Shown here in pieces: positions 26,228-35,029 of a stretch of DNA of 43,416 bases. This DNA comes from Candidatus Bacteroides merdavium (GTDB lineage Bacteria; Bacteroidota; Bacteroidia; Bacteroidales; Bacteroidaceae), in contig DXAV01000024.1 of the NCBI GenBank assembly GCA_019116805.1, positions 1 through 43,416 on the forward strand, read 5' to 3'. Both the position numbers and the translations under genes were made by a program. Numbering within the stretch: the stretch's first letter is position 1; each line of letters starts with the position of its first letter. The notes under the pieces are model-generated. The model had not been told where the DNA came from and ran no database searches. It saw nothing but the letters and a program-made list of their open reading frames with translations.

Positions 26228-26437
26228 ATGAAAGGATTAAATGTATTGGCAGCTTTTTTAGGTGGAGCTGCTATCGGAGCAACGTTAGGTATTCTTTTCG
26301 CACCTGAAAAAGGAGAAGATACCCGTGCTAAAATCGCAGAAATCTTGCGCAAGAAAGGTATTCGTCTGAGCCGAAACGAGATGGAAAATTTGGTGGATGA
26401 AATCGCCGCAGAAATAAAAAGCGGAACGGAAGAATAA
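26228..26437 (+). CDS. YtxH-domain membrane-associated protein
   Basis: A 69-residue protein with one glycine/alanine-rich membrane helix (about 5-24: LAAFLGGAAIGATLGILFAP), the typical PEKGEDTRAKI turn, and a charged amphipathic C-terminal helix. This is the YtxH family, usually tied to envelope stress in other bacteria. It begins a three-gene unit with a holin-like protein and an unknown basic protein. Confidence 0.88.
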   Translation: MKGLNVLAAFLGGAAIGATLGILFAPEKGEDTRAKIAEILRKKGIRLSRNEMENLVDEIAAEIKSGTEE

Positions 26438-26473
26438 TCGCCAAAATTAGGATCACAATAAAACAGAACCACC

Positions 26474-26857
26474 ATGTTTCCTAATGATAAAAGCATAGAA
26501 ACGCTACAACAGCTATTCATTGAAGTCAAGAAATATCTGGCGCTTCAGAAAAGATACACCCAACTGGAGATAGCTGAAAAACTTACAATTTTGCTATCCA
26601 CGCTCATTTTAGTGTTGGTTATCATTATTCTCAGCATGGTGGCCCTGTTTTATTTATCCTTTACACTCGCTTATTTGCTGGCACACCTTTTGGGAAGCAT
26701 CGTTATCAGCTTTGCCCTGATTACATGCGCCATATTAATTTTGATTGTGGCCGTTTATGCCTTACGCAAAAACCTCATCATCAATCCAATGGCCAAATTC
26801 ATCGCCAATCTGTTTATCGAAGACCCTGTAAAAGAAAAAGAGCAACATGGACAATAA
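26474..26857 (+). CDS. Phage-holin-3_6-like (holin-X superfamily) membrane protein
   Basis: A 127-residue protein: N-terminal amphipathic helix (about 10-38), then two closely spaced membrane helices (about 43-65 and 72-97), then a basic C-terminal tail. This matches the Actinobacteria-type holin-X/phage holin superfamily III pattern. No phage genes are nearby, so it is a chromosomal membrane protein rather than a lysis gene. The end overlaps the next gene by 11 bases, indicating translational coupling. Confidence 0.8.
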   Translation: MFPNDKSIETLQQLFIEVKKYLALQKRYTQLEIAEKLTILLSTLILVLVIIILSMVALFYLSFTLAYLLAHLLGSIVISFALITCAILILIVAVYALRKNLIINPMAKFIANLFIEDPVKEKEQHGQ

Positions 26858-27098
26858 CAAACTACAAGTATCAACCTTGGATGACATCCGTACCCTGCGG
26901 CAACAAGCTTTACTCGATGTCCAGCAACAAAAACAAATCCTCAGCGCCACTACGCGCAAGTTCGTTGCCCCCCTCACCCCTACAGTAAACAAAGGGAATT
27001 CCATCATGAAAGCCTTCAATACAGGTATGGCCGTATTCGATGGTTTTATTCTTGGTATAAAAATGATACGGAAATTTCAAAAGTTTATCCGAAGATAA
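26847..27098 (+). CDS. Conserved small basic protein after the holin-like gene, function unknown
   Basis: An 83-residue protein I cannot assign. The N-terminal half (about 10-40) looks like a helix rich in Gln and Leu; the middle holds Pro/Thr; residues 52-72 (MKAFNTGMAVFDGFILGIKM) could lie on or in the membrane; the end is KKFQKFIRR-like, strongly basic. It overlaps the holin-like gene by 11 bases, so it is surely co-expressed. Confidence 0.75.
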   Translation: MDNNKLQVSTLDDIRTLRQQALLDVQQQKQILSATTRKFVAPLTPTVNKGNSIMKAFNTGMAVFDGFILGIKMIRKFQKFIRR

Positions 27099-27104
27099 AA
27101 AAAC

Positions 27105-27137
27105 AGCGCTACACTCTTAAGAATGCAGCGCTTTCTT
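27105..27137 (-). terminator. Terminator of manA, shared with the convergent YtxH unit
   Basis: AGCGCT arms at 27105-27110 and 27127-27132 enclose a loop with a CTTAAG core. In minus-strand RNA two further positions become G-U pairs, extending the stem to about 14 pairs, and a run of Ts follows. It mainly serves manA. Confidence 0.8.
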
Positions 27138-27157
27138 CATCGTAAAACAATGTTTTA

Positions 27158-28129
27158 TCAGACATAAGCCTCCAGCAGCTTTACCTTTCCTTCAGGAATG
27201 ATGCTGACCGATTGGGTTACAGCTGGGAACAAGACTGTCTCACCCGCACAAATCGTTACTTCATTTTCAGCATCATCAATCATCCGGCAAGAACCTTCCA
27301 CACATACAAAAATCACAAACGAATCCAACTCTGAATAGTCACACGTAATTTCTTCTGTCATATCATACAACGAAACAGAAAAATAAGGTGTAGTCAGTAT
27401 CTCTACCGGTTCGTTAATGACTGTTTCATATTCTGTTCTAAAATCATCCTGCACATCAGAAAAATTAATTGCATCCATCGCTTGGCTGATATGCAAATCA
27501 CGAAGCTTTCCATTCTTATCCTTACGATTGTAATCATAAATACGATAAGTCACATCAGAAGATTGTTGTACTTCCACAACAAAAGCCCCTGCCCCAATGC
27601 CATGTACACGACCGGCCGGCACATAAAACACATCGCCCGGCTGGATAGCACATGTCTGAAGAACTTCATCGAACGTACCGTCGTGCACACGTTCTTTATA
27701 TTCTTTCGGAGTGATTTGTCTAGAGAAACCTGAAATCAATGTAGCTCCTTCATCAGCAGACACCACATACCACATTTCATTTTTTCCGAAACTGTTATGA
27801 CGTTTCTTGGCCAATTCATCATCGGGATGAACTTGTATGGACAACTTCTGTCGCGCATCTATAAATTTAACCAACAGAGGAAATTGATTGCCAAAACGAG
27901 CGTAATTCGCCTCACCAACCAGTTCTTCCCGATATTTGCGTACCATTTCGGGCAAAGTAAGTCCTTTATCCGCGCCGTTGGCTACAACAGATTCACTACC
28001 TTCTACGGCAGAGACTTCCCAACTTTCTCCCACGTTGGACAGGTTTTCATTCAAATGTTTGAAAGGGATAATCTTATCGCCTCCCCAAAGCGTCTGCTTC
28101 AAGACAGGCTCAAACTTCAGAGGATACAT
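27158..28129 (-). CDS. manA: Mannose-6-phosphate isomerase, class I
   Basis: A 323-residue zinc enzyme interconverting mannose-6-P and fructose-6-P, feeding GDP-mannose synthesis or mannose use. The start MYPLKFEPVLKQTLWGG is the family N-terminus. Zinc-site motifs are QVHPDDELAKKRH (near 95-107), KNEMWYV (near 110-116) and YVPAGRVHGIGAG (near 165). The frame is open 37 codons further up to an ATG at 28240; that extension has no recognisable homology. Confidence 0.95.
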   Translation of the reverse strand: MYPLKFEPVLKQTLWGGDKIIPFKHLNENLSNVGESWEVSAVEGSESVVANGADKGLTLPEMVRKYREELVGEANYARFGNQFPLLVKFIDARQKLSIQVHPDDELAKKRHNSFGKNEMWYVVSADEGATLISGFSRQITPKEYKERVHDGTFDEVLQTCAIQPGDVFYVPAGRVHGIGAGAFVVEVQQSSDVTYRIYDYNRKDKNGKLRDLHISQAMDAINFSDVQDDFRTEYETVINEPVEILTTPYFSVSLYDMTEEITCDYSELDSFVIFVCVEGSCRMIDDAENEVTICAGETVLFPAVTQSVSIIPEGKVKLLEAYV

Positions 28130-28277
28130 TAAATGTTCTAATAAAAAAGATTTTTCAAAATAATAAGCACAATTGTTTTCCACATTAACATCAGTCTTCG
28201 TACCCCAACCTGCAAGTCTTATAATCTTTTCGTTGGTCATGACTCACGCCGCCAAGGTTAAAGTCTGAATATGGCGA

Positions 28278-28285
28278 CAAACATA
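28278..28285 (-). promoter_or_regulatory. Candidate -7 element for manA
   Basis: On the minus strand this is TATGTTTG, matching TAnnTTTG, about 150 bases before the preferred manA ATG and 38 before the upstream in-frame ATG. No clear -33 box. Confidence 0.4.
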
Positions 28286-28362
28286 CAAAAAATTATTTGT
28301 TATTGCTTGGGAGAACAAAAGAAAATCTGTTTATTTGCAAGAAATTTAATGGATACCATGAT

Positions 28363-29463
28363 ATGACAGCATCTAATATTTATGAAAGTAACCGTTCCTG
28401 CCTTGACAGGAAAAACTTTCAAAAAGAGATAGGCGGCAAAAAAACCGACCTTTACATTCTGAGAAACAACCAAGGAATGGAAGTAGCAGTAACCAATTAT
28501 GGATGTGCCCTTCTCTCCATAATGGTGCCTGACAAGGCTGGGCAATATGCCAACGTAATTTTGGGCCATGACAGTATTGACCACGTTATTAACAGTCCTG
28601 AACCATTCCTTAATACAACAATCGGACGATATGGCAACCGAATAGCTAAAGGACATTTCACTCTCTACGGTGAAGAGCACCAGCTTACCATCAACAACGG
28701 TCCAAACTCCCTGCACGGCGGTCCGACAGGCTTCCACACTAAAGTTTGGGATGCGATACAACCCAACCCGGCAACCGTCATTTTCAATTACACATCTGCC
28801 GACGGTGAAGAGGGTTTTCCCGGCAACCTGGAAATTGAAATGACCTATCGCCTTGAAGAAGATATTAATGCACTGGTTATCGAATACCGTGCAACAACAG
28901 ATAAAGCGACTGTCGTCAACTTGACCAACCACGGTTTCTTCAACCTGTCTGGTATCGCTTCACCAACGCCTACAGTGCTGAATCACTCCATAAGCATAAA
29001 CGCAGATTTCTATGTCCCTATTGACGATGTATCTATTCCTACGGGAGAAATTTTGAAGGTAGAAGGGACTCCCATGGATTTCCGCACCCCACATACTATC
29101 GGTGAACGGATTGACGAACCTTTCCAACAGCTGATTAATGGCGCAGGTTACGATCATTGTTACGTATTGAATAAGACTGAGGCTGGAGAACTAAGCCAAG
29201 CCGCCACATACAGCGATCCTTCCAGCGGACGCACAATGGAAATGTTTACCACAGAAAATGGTGTCCAGCTGTACACAGGAAACTGGCTCAACGGATTTAC
29301 TGGAGCACACGGTTCTACTTATCCTGCAAGAAGTGCTGTATGTTTCGAAGCCCAATGCTTCCCTGACACGCCCAACAAGCCTCATTTCCCGTCGGCCGTT
29401 CTGCTTCCAGGTGATGAATACCAACAGGTCACTATTTATAAATTTGGCGTTATTGGACAATAA
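28363..29463 (+). CDS. galM: Aldose 1-epimerase (mutarotase)
   Basis: A 366-residue GalM that interconverts alpha and beta anomers of galactose or glucose. Motifs: GRYGNRIAKGHF near 80-92, LHGGPTGFHTKVWD near 115-128 (His near the active site), NLTNHGFFNLSG near 187-199 (catalytic His), CFEAQCFPDTPNKP near 325 (catalytic Glu). The chosen start is MTASNIYESN; the frame opens 22 codons earlier with unrelated residues. It leads galM-transporter-galK. Confidence 0.95.
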   Translation: MTASNIYESNRSCLDRKNFQKEIGGKKTDLYILRNNQGMEVAVTNYGCALLSIMVPDKAGQYANVILGHDSIDHVINSPEPFLNTTIGRYGNRIAKGHFTLYGEEHQLTINNGPNSLHGGPTGFHTKVWDAIQPNPATVIFNYTSADGEEGFPGNLEIEMTYRLEEDINALVIEYRATTDKATVVNLTNHGFFNLSGIASPTPTVLNHSISINADFYVPIDDVSIPTGEILKVEGTPMDFRTPHTIGERIDEPFQQLINGAGYDHCYVLNKTEAGELSQAATYSDPSSGRTMEMFTTENGVQLYTGNWLNGFTGAHGSTYPARSAVCFEAQCFPDTPNKPHFPSAVLLPGDEYQQVTIYKFGVIGQ

Positions 29464-29502
29464 TCAACACAATTAATAAACTTTTTAAAAGAAGAAAAAA
29501 CC

Positions 29503-30813
29503 ATGACACAACAAAAACAGAACGGTAACATCATCGCTATCATAACCATGATTTTTTTATTTGGTATGATTGCATTCGTTACGAATCTCGCTGCCCCAAT
29601 GGGGATTGTATTGAAAAATCAATTTTCCGTTTCCAACGCACTTGGCATGTTGGGAAACTTGGGAAACTTCATTGCCTATGCTGTAATGGGTATTCCCAGT
29701 GGTATCTTATTAACAAAAGTCGGCTATAAAAAGACTGCCCTCATTGCCGTAGCCATCGGATTTATCGGTGTGGGTGTGCAATATCTTTCCGGTCATGCCA
29801 GTCCCTCGCCTGCATTTGCCGTTTACTTGTGCGGTGCTTTCATTTCTGGATTTTCTATGTGTTTGCTCAATACAGTGGTCAACCCCATGTTGAACAAATT
29901 GGGTGGTGAAGGAAATAAAGGAAACCAACTTATCCAAGTAGGAGGTTCTTTCAACTCTGTAATGGCTACCATTACACCGATGTTTGTAGGTATCCTCATT
30001 GCAGGATCTGTAGAAAAAGCTACAATCTCGCAAATCTTCCCTGTAATGTATACCGCGATGGCCGTATTTGCCTTTGCATTTTTCGTACTTTTGTTTGTAC
30101 AAATTCCCGAACCCAGTCAAACTAAATCGACTGAGTCCATTGGTACATTAATGAAAGGTGCACTAAAATTCCGTCATTTTGTACTGGGTGCCATCGCCAT
30201 CTTCGTTTATGTCGGTGTCGAAGTAGGTGTACCGGGTACACTGAACCTTTTCCTCACCGATCCTATTGAGAAAGGTGGTGCAGGTATTTCGTCCACAATT
30301 TCAGGTTTTGTAGTAGGAACATATTGGTTGTTGATGCTGGTTGGCCGTTTGGCAGGCGCATCATTGGGTGCTAAAATATCAAGTCGCGTCATGATGATCT
30401 TCACTTCCGGCTTAGGCTTGATTTTAGTATTATTGGCTATTTTTTCTTCGACCAGTACGTTAGTCAATCTGCCTGTATTACAGCAAAGCGCAACAGGTGG
30501 TTTATCTTTCGGTATGGCCGAAGTTCCTATCAATGCCATGTACCTGGTGCTGGTTGGTTTATGTACCTCCATCATGTGGGGTGGCATCTTCAATCTGGCC
30601 GTTGAAGGTTTAGGTAAATACTTGGCAGCCGCTTCAGGCTTGTTCATGGTATTGGTCTGTGGCGGCGGTATCCTTCCCGTCATTCAGGGTTGGTTGGCCG
30701 ACGTTGCCGGATTTATGAACAGTTATTGGGTTATCATCATCGCCCTTGCCTATCTGTTCTACTACGGCGTAATAGGCTGTAAGAATGTCAACAAGGATAT
30801 TCCCGTCGATTGA
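29503..30813 (+). CDS. FucP/GluP-type MFS sugar:H+ symporter (glucose/galactose)
   Basis: A 436-residue inner-membrane transporter with about 12 hydrophobic helices. The opening FGMIAFVTNLAAPMGIVLKNQF and the SGFSMCLLNTVVNPMLNKLGG-like segment near 120-135 are typical of the FucP/GluP branch of the major facilitator superfamily. It lies 39 bases after galM and 55 before galK. This context points to galactose, with glucose also possible. Confidence 0.9.
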   Translation: MTQQKQNGNIIAIITMIFLFGMIAFVTNLAAPMGIVLKNQFSVSNALGMLGNLGNFIAYAVMGIPSGILLTKVGYKKTALIAVAIGFIGVGVQYLSGHASPSPAFAVYLCGAFISGFSMCLLNTVVNPMLNKLGGEGNKGNQLIQVGGSFNSVMATITPMFVGILIAGSVEKATISQIFPVMYTAMAVFAFAFFVLLFVQIPEPSQTKSTESIGTLMKGALKFRHFVLGAIAIFVYVGVEVGVPGTLNLFLTDPIEKGGAGISSTISGFVVGTYWLLMLVGRLAGASLGAKISSRVMMIFTSGLGLILVLLAIFSSTSTLVNLPVLQQSATGGLSFGMAEVPINAMYLVLVGLCTSIMWGGIFNLAVEGLGKYLAAASGLFMVLVCGGGILPVIQGWLADVAGFMNSYWVIIIALAYLFYYGVIGCKNVNKDIPVD

Positions 30814-30868
30814 AACTAAAAAAGATAACAGGTAATTCTTATTATTCACCTAATAAATTATAAGTATC

Positions 30869-32023
30869 ATGGATATAGAACACGTAAGAAGTCGTTTCAT
30901 CAAACATTTTGACGGAACAACAGGAGCTGTATATGCATCTCCGGGTCGTATCAACCTCATTGGTGAGCACACCGACTATAACGGTGGATTTGTATTCCCC
31001 GGAGCCATCGACAAAGGCATGATAGCCGAAATCAAACCGAACGGAACGAACATTGTAAAAGCTTATTCCATTGACCTGAAGGACTATGTAGAATTCGGCC
31101 TTAACGAGGAAGACGCTCCACGCGCCAGCTGGGCCCGTTACATCTTCGGTGTTTGTCGTGAGATGATTAAACGTGGCGTAGAAGTAAAAGGCTTCAATAC
31201 CGCTTTTGCCGGCGACGTTCCTCTCGGAGCCGGAATGTCTTCATCCGCAGCTTTGGAAAGCACCTATGCATACGCTCTGAACGATCTTTTCGGCGACAAT
31301 AAAATCGACAAGTTCGAGCTCGCCAAAGTAGGACAGGCAACAGAGCACAATTATTGTGGCGTCAATTGCGGTATCATGGACCAGTTTGCTTCCGTATTCG
31401 GCAAGAAAGGTAGCCTCATTCGTTTGGATTGTCGCTCATTGGAATACCAGTACTTCCCCTTCGATCCGAAAGGTTACCGCCTCGTATTAGTTGACTCAGT
31501 TGTAAAGCATGAATTGGCATCCTCAGCTTACAACAAACGTCGCCAGAGCTGCGAAGCTGTTGTAGCTGCTGTACAGAAGAACCATCCACACGTAGAGTAC
31601 CTGCGCGACTGTAACATGGAAATGCTTGAAGCTGTAAAAGCTGACGTAACGGAAGAAGACTACAAACGTGCCGAATATGTCATTGAAGAGATCCAACGTG
31701 TACTCGATGTTTGCGATGCTTTGGAGAAAGGCGACTATGAAACTGTTGGCCAAAAGATGTACGAAACACATCATGGCATGAGTAAGCTCTACGAAGTGAG
31801 TTGCGAAGAATTGGACTTCCTGAACGACCTTGCTTTCGATTGCGGTGTAACAGGTTCACGCGTAATGGGTGGAGGTTTCGGGGGATGTACCATTAACTTA
31901 GTCAAGGATGAGCTTTACAGCACCTTCGTTGAAAAAGCAAAAGAAGAATTCAAGAACAAATTTGGTAGAAGCCCCAAGATTTACGACGTAGTCATCAGTG
32001 ACGGTGCTCGTCGGCTGGAATAA
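30869..32023 (+). CDS. galK: Galactokinase
   Basis: A 384-residue GHMP kinase converting galactose to galactose-1-phosphate with ATP, the entry step of the Leloir pathway. The galactokinase signature GRINLIGEHTDY is at 26-37, the ATP-binding PLGAGMSSSAALE at about 117-130, and the third GHMP motif GGGFGGCTINL near 330. galT and galE are not in the window. Confidence 0.97.
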   Translation: MDIEHVRSRFIKHFDGTTGAVYASPGRINLIGEHTDYNGGFVFPGAIDKGMIAEIKPNGTNIVKAYSIDLKDYVEFGLNEEDAPRASWARYIFGVCREMIKRGVEVKGFNTAFAGDVPLGAGMSSSAALESTYAYALNDLFGDNKIDKFELAKVGQATEHNYCGVNCGIMDQFASVFGKKGSLIRLDCRSLEYQYFPFDPKGYRLVLVDSVVKHELASSAYNKRRQSCEAVVAAVQKNHPHVEYLRDCNMEMLEAVKADVTEEDYKRAEYVIEEIQRVLDVCDALEKGDYETVGQKMYETHHGMSKLYEVSCEELDFLNDLAFDCGVTGSRVMGGGFGGCTINLVKDELYSTFVEKAKEEFKNKFGRSPKIYDVVISDGARRLE

Positions 32024-32047
32024 AAAAGCCATCTGAGTCTTAATAAT

Positions 32048-32086
32048 ATATAACCAGCTGGATGTCTCAGAGCATTCGGGTTATAT
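32048..32086 (+). terminator. Hairpin directly after galK
   Basis: ATATAACC (32048-32055) pairs with GGTTATAT (32079-32086) around a 23-base loop. No strong T-run follows. It is the first of two consecutive hairpins in this gap. Confidence 0.5.
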
Positions 32087-32093
32087 CTATCTC

Positions 32094-32170
32094 AAGCACG
32101 GATTACATGGAATTATCACGGATTTGCAATCAAGTTCCGTAAAATTTATTCCTGTCATCCGTGCTTTTTT
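32094..32170 (+). terminator. Long hairpin terminator of the galM-galK operon
   Basis: AAGCACGGAT (32094-32103) pairs with ATCCGTGCTT, followed by TTTTT. Inside, GGAAT/ATTCC and ACGGA/TCCGT extend the stem with internal loops, giving a hairpin of about 70 bases. CACGGATT occurs twice in the left half. Confidence 0.8.
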
Positions 32171-32257
32171 AATCTGCAATCATTCTTCTATCATCCAAAT
32201 ACTCTATCTATACAAAAAAAGAAGAGTCACAACGATGGATATTCTCACATAAAAGTC

Positions 32258-32265
32258 TATCTTTG
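32258..32265 (+). promoter_or_regulatory. Candidate -7 element for tkt-rpiB
   Basis: TATCTTTG, matching TAnnTTTG, 37 bases before the transketolase start. No clear TTTG at 19-22 bases upstream. Confidence 0.55.
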
Positions 32266-32302
32266 TCCGTACGAAATCAATAATCATTTAAATAGATAAG
32301 AC

Positions 32303-34312
32303 ATGAACGACAACAAACTAATGAACCGCGCGGCAGACAACATCCGCATCCTTGCTGCTTCTATGGTTGAGAAAGCTAACTCTGGACATCCAGGAGGTGC
32401 AATGGGTGGTGCCGATTTTGTAAATGTATTGTTTTCCGAATTTCTGATATACGACCCTGAAAATCCTACATGGGAAGGACGCGACCGCTTTTTCCTCGAT
32501 CCTGGACACATGTCGCCCATGCTCTATTCACAACTAGCCCTAACCGGCAAATTCACCATTGATGAACTGAAAGAATTCCGCCAATGGGGAAGTCCCACGC
32601 CAGGCCACCCCGAACGTGATGTTATGCGTGGTATTGAGAACACCTCGGGCCCGCTGGGACAGGGACATACGTTCGCTGTGGGAGCTGCTATCGCAGCTAA
32701 ATTCCTGAAGGCACGCTTTGGCGAGGTGATGAATCAGACGATTTATGCCTATATCTCCGATGGAGGTATTCAGGAAGAGATTTCGCAGGGTAGCGGACGA
32801 ATCGCCGGAACGTTGGGACTGGACAATCTTATCATGTTCTATGATGCCAACGACATCCAGCTCTCTACCGAAACCAAAGCTGTAACGTGCGAAAATACCG
32901 CAAAAAAATATGAAGCATGGGGATGGAAAGTCATCTGCATCGACGGAAACAACCCCGATGAAATACGACGCGCTCTGACTGAGGCCAAAGCCGAGACAGA
33001 ATGTCCCACTCTTATTATAGGCCATACCGTCATGGGTAAAGGAGCCCGTAAGGCCGACGGAAGCAGTTACGAGGCTAACTGCGCCACCCACGGTGCACCA
33101 CTCGGTGGCGATGCTTACATCAATACCATCAAAAACCTTGGCGGTGATCCAGAAAATCCATTTGTTATCTTCCCCGAAGTTGCCGAACTTTATGCACACC
33201 GCACCGAAGAGTTACATAAGATCGTAGCCGAACGTTATGCTGTCAAAGCCCAATGGGCCAAAGCTAATCCAGAACAAGCCGCCAAGCTGGAACAATTCTT
33301 TGCCAACAAAGCACCGCAAGTGGATTGGGGGACCATCGTTCAGAAGCCTGACGCCGCAACCCGTGCAGCATCGGCTACCGTACTGAGCGCACTGGCAACA
33401 CAAGTTGAGAACATGGTGGTAGCTTCTGCCGATCTCTCCAACTCTGATAAGACTGACGGTTTCTTGAAGAAGACCCATGCTTTTACAAAAGGTGACTTTA
33501 GCGGTGCTTTTTTCCAAGCTGGTGTTTCTGAACTGACAATGGCATGTTGCTGCATCGGTATGGCCTTACATGGTGGTGTCATCCCAGCTTGTGGTACATT
33601 CTTTGTATTCTCTGATTACATGAAACCCGCCGTACGTATGGCAGCTTTGATGGAAGTACCTATCAAGTTCATTTGGACGCATGATGCCTTCCGAGTTGGT
33701 GAAGATGGTCCAACTCATGAGCCCGTGGAGCAGGAAGCTCAAATCCGTCTTATGGAGAAGCTCCAAAACCATAAAGGACATAACTCTATGTTAGTTCTCC
33801 GTCCTGCCGATGTCGAAGAAACTACCGAAGCATGGCGATTGGCTATGGAGAATACCTCCACACCGACTGCCCTCATCCTCTCACGTCAGAACATCGCTAA
33901 TCTACCAGCTGGGAATGACTACACACAAATGACACGCGGTGCCTATATTGTAGCCGGCTCCGACGCTGATGCAGATGTAGTGCTCGTAGCTTCTGGTTCT
34001 GAAGTCTCCACCCTCGTGGCAGGTGCTGAGTTGCTCCGCCGTGACGGCATAAAGGTACGCATCGTCTCAGTCCCTTCCGAGGGTCTTTTCCGCAACCAAG
34101 ACAAAGAATACCAAGAGAACATCATCCCAACTGGAGCCAAAGTTTTTGGTCTAACCGCCGGACTACCCGTCACTCTGGAAGGCCTCGTGGGAGCTAATGG
34201 TAAAGTGTGGGGATTATCCTCATTCGGCTACTCCGCCCCCTACAAAGTGCTTGACGAGAAGCTGGGCTTTACTGCTGACAACGTTTATAAACAAGTGAAA
34301 GAAATGATCTGA
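32303..34312 (+). CDS. tkt: Transketolase
   Basis: A 669-residue TPP enzyme of the pentose-phosphate pathway that moves two-carbon units between sugar phosphates. N-terminal SGHPGGAMGGADF, the TPP motif DGGIQEEISQGSGRIAGTLGLDNLIMFYDAND (from about residue 153), and the pyrimidine-domain segment TFFVFSDYMKPAVRMAAL near 435 are all in place. Full length. rpiB follows 6 bases later, a sensible pairing in the non-oxidative branch. Confidence 0.97.
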   Translation: MNDNKLMNRAADNIRILAASMVEKANSGHPGGAMGGADFVNVLFSEFLIYDPENPTWEGRDRFFLDPGHMSPMLYSQLALTGKFTIDELKEFRQWGSPTPGHPERDVMRGIENTSGPLGQGHTFAVGAAIAAKFLKARFGEVMNQTIYAYISDGGIQEEISQGSGRIAGTLGLDNLIMFYDANDIQLSTETKAVTCENTAKKYEAWGWKVICIDGNNPDEIRRALTEAKAETECPTLIIGHTVMGKGARKADGSSYEANCATHGAPLGGDAYINTIKNLGGDPENPFVIFPEVAELYAHRTEELHKIVAERYAVKAQWAKANPEQAAKLEQFFANKAPQVDWGTIVQKPDAATRAASATVLSALATQVENMVVASADLSNSDKTDGFLKKTHAFTKGDFSGAFFQAGVSELTMACCCIGMALHGGVIPACGTFFVFSDYMKPAVRMAALMEVPIKFIWTHDAFRVGEDGPTHEPVEQEAQIRLMEKLQNHKGHNSMLVLRPADVEETTEAWRLAMENTSTPTALILSRQNIANLPAGNDYTQMTRGAYIVAGSDADADVVLVASGSEVSTLVAGAELLRRDGIKVRIVSVPSEGLFRNQDKEYQENIIPTGAKVFGLTAGLPVTLEGLVGANGKVWGLSSFGYSAPYKVLDEKLGFTADNVYKQVKEMI

Positions 34313-34318
34313 AACAAC

Positions 34319-34756
34319 ATGAAAACAATAGGTTTAGCATCCGATCACGCAGGCTTCGAGCTGAAGCAATATGTCAAGCAGTGGCTCGATGCCCGCGGTT
34401 GGTCTTATAAAGACTTCGGTACTTACACTGCCGAAAGCTGTGACTATCCCGACTTCGCCCACCCTCTAGCCTTAGCTATCGAGGAGGGTGAATGTTATCC
34501 CGGTATCGCTATCTGCGGCAGTGGCGAGGGTATTAGCATTACCCTAAACAAGCATCAGGGCATCCGAGCCGCTCTCTGCTGGATACCTGAAATTGCTCAT
34601 TTGGCACGCCAACACAATGATGCTAACGTACTCGTCATGCCGGGCCGTTTCGTTACCTGTGAAGAGGCAGATCATATTATGACCGAGTTTTTCACCACAA
34701 GCTTCGAAGGCGGACGTCACCAACGACGGATAGATAAAATTCCGGTGAAAGACTGA
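34319..34756 (+). CDS. rpiB: Ribose-5-phosphate isomerase B
   Basis: A 145-residue LacAB/RpiB-family enzyme interconverting ribose-5-P and ribulose-5-P. SDHAGFELK (8-16) and the catalytic-cysteine loop AICGSGEGISITLNK (Cys66) match the family; GRFVT near 120 is also conserved. It is 6 bases after tkt, so translation is probably coupled. Confidence 0.96.
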   Translation: MKTIGLASDHAGFELKQYVKQWLDARGWSYKDFGTYTAESCDYPDFAHPLALAIEEGECYPGIAICGSGEGISITLNKHQGIRAALCWIPEIAHLARQHNDANVLVMPGRFVTCEEADHIMTEFFTTSFEGGRHQRRIDKIPVKD

Positions 34757-34795
34757 GGAATATTTTCAAAACTCTCTGATTTTAAAATAAGACTT

Positions 34796-34862
34796 ACGCG
34801 GACTGACGCACGAAGAAACTCGGTGTTCCCTACCGACACTTCGGCCTGTCCGCGTTTCTTTT
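34796..34862 (+). terminator. Terminator after rpiB
   Basis: ACGCGGAC (34796-34803) pairs with GTCCGCGT (34848-34855). Inside are GAAG/CTTC and a TCGGT/ACCGA hairpin. TTTCTTTT follows on the plus strand. Confidence 0.8.
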
Positions 34863-34989
34863 ACTCCCGGCAAAATACCTCACAACAAATCAAAAAACAT
34901 CCTCACAACGGGAATAAGGTTTTCTCCCATTTATCAAAAACTGCACCCTTTCCGTCAAAAAATCGCCCTACATATCAGGAATGAATGCC

Positions 34990-34997
34990 TATCTTTG
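34990..34997 (+). promoter_or_regulatory. Candidate -7 element for the GH28 gene
   Basis: TATCTTTG, matching TAnnTTTG, 32 bases before the preferred ATG. Its position means the longer frame starting at 34985 cannot be the translated start from this promoter. Confidence 0.6.
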
Positions 34998-35029
34998 CAC
35001 AGAAACAAACCCTAACATCAAAAAACGCC

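Noticed and set aside
26474..26857. Holin gene as sign of a prophage
   Set aside because: No capsid, portal, terminase, integrase or lysin gene nearby; the holin-X-like fold is common in chromosomal membrane proteins.
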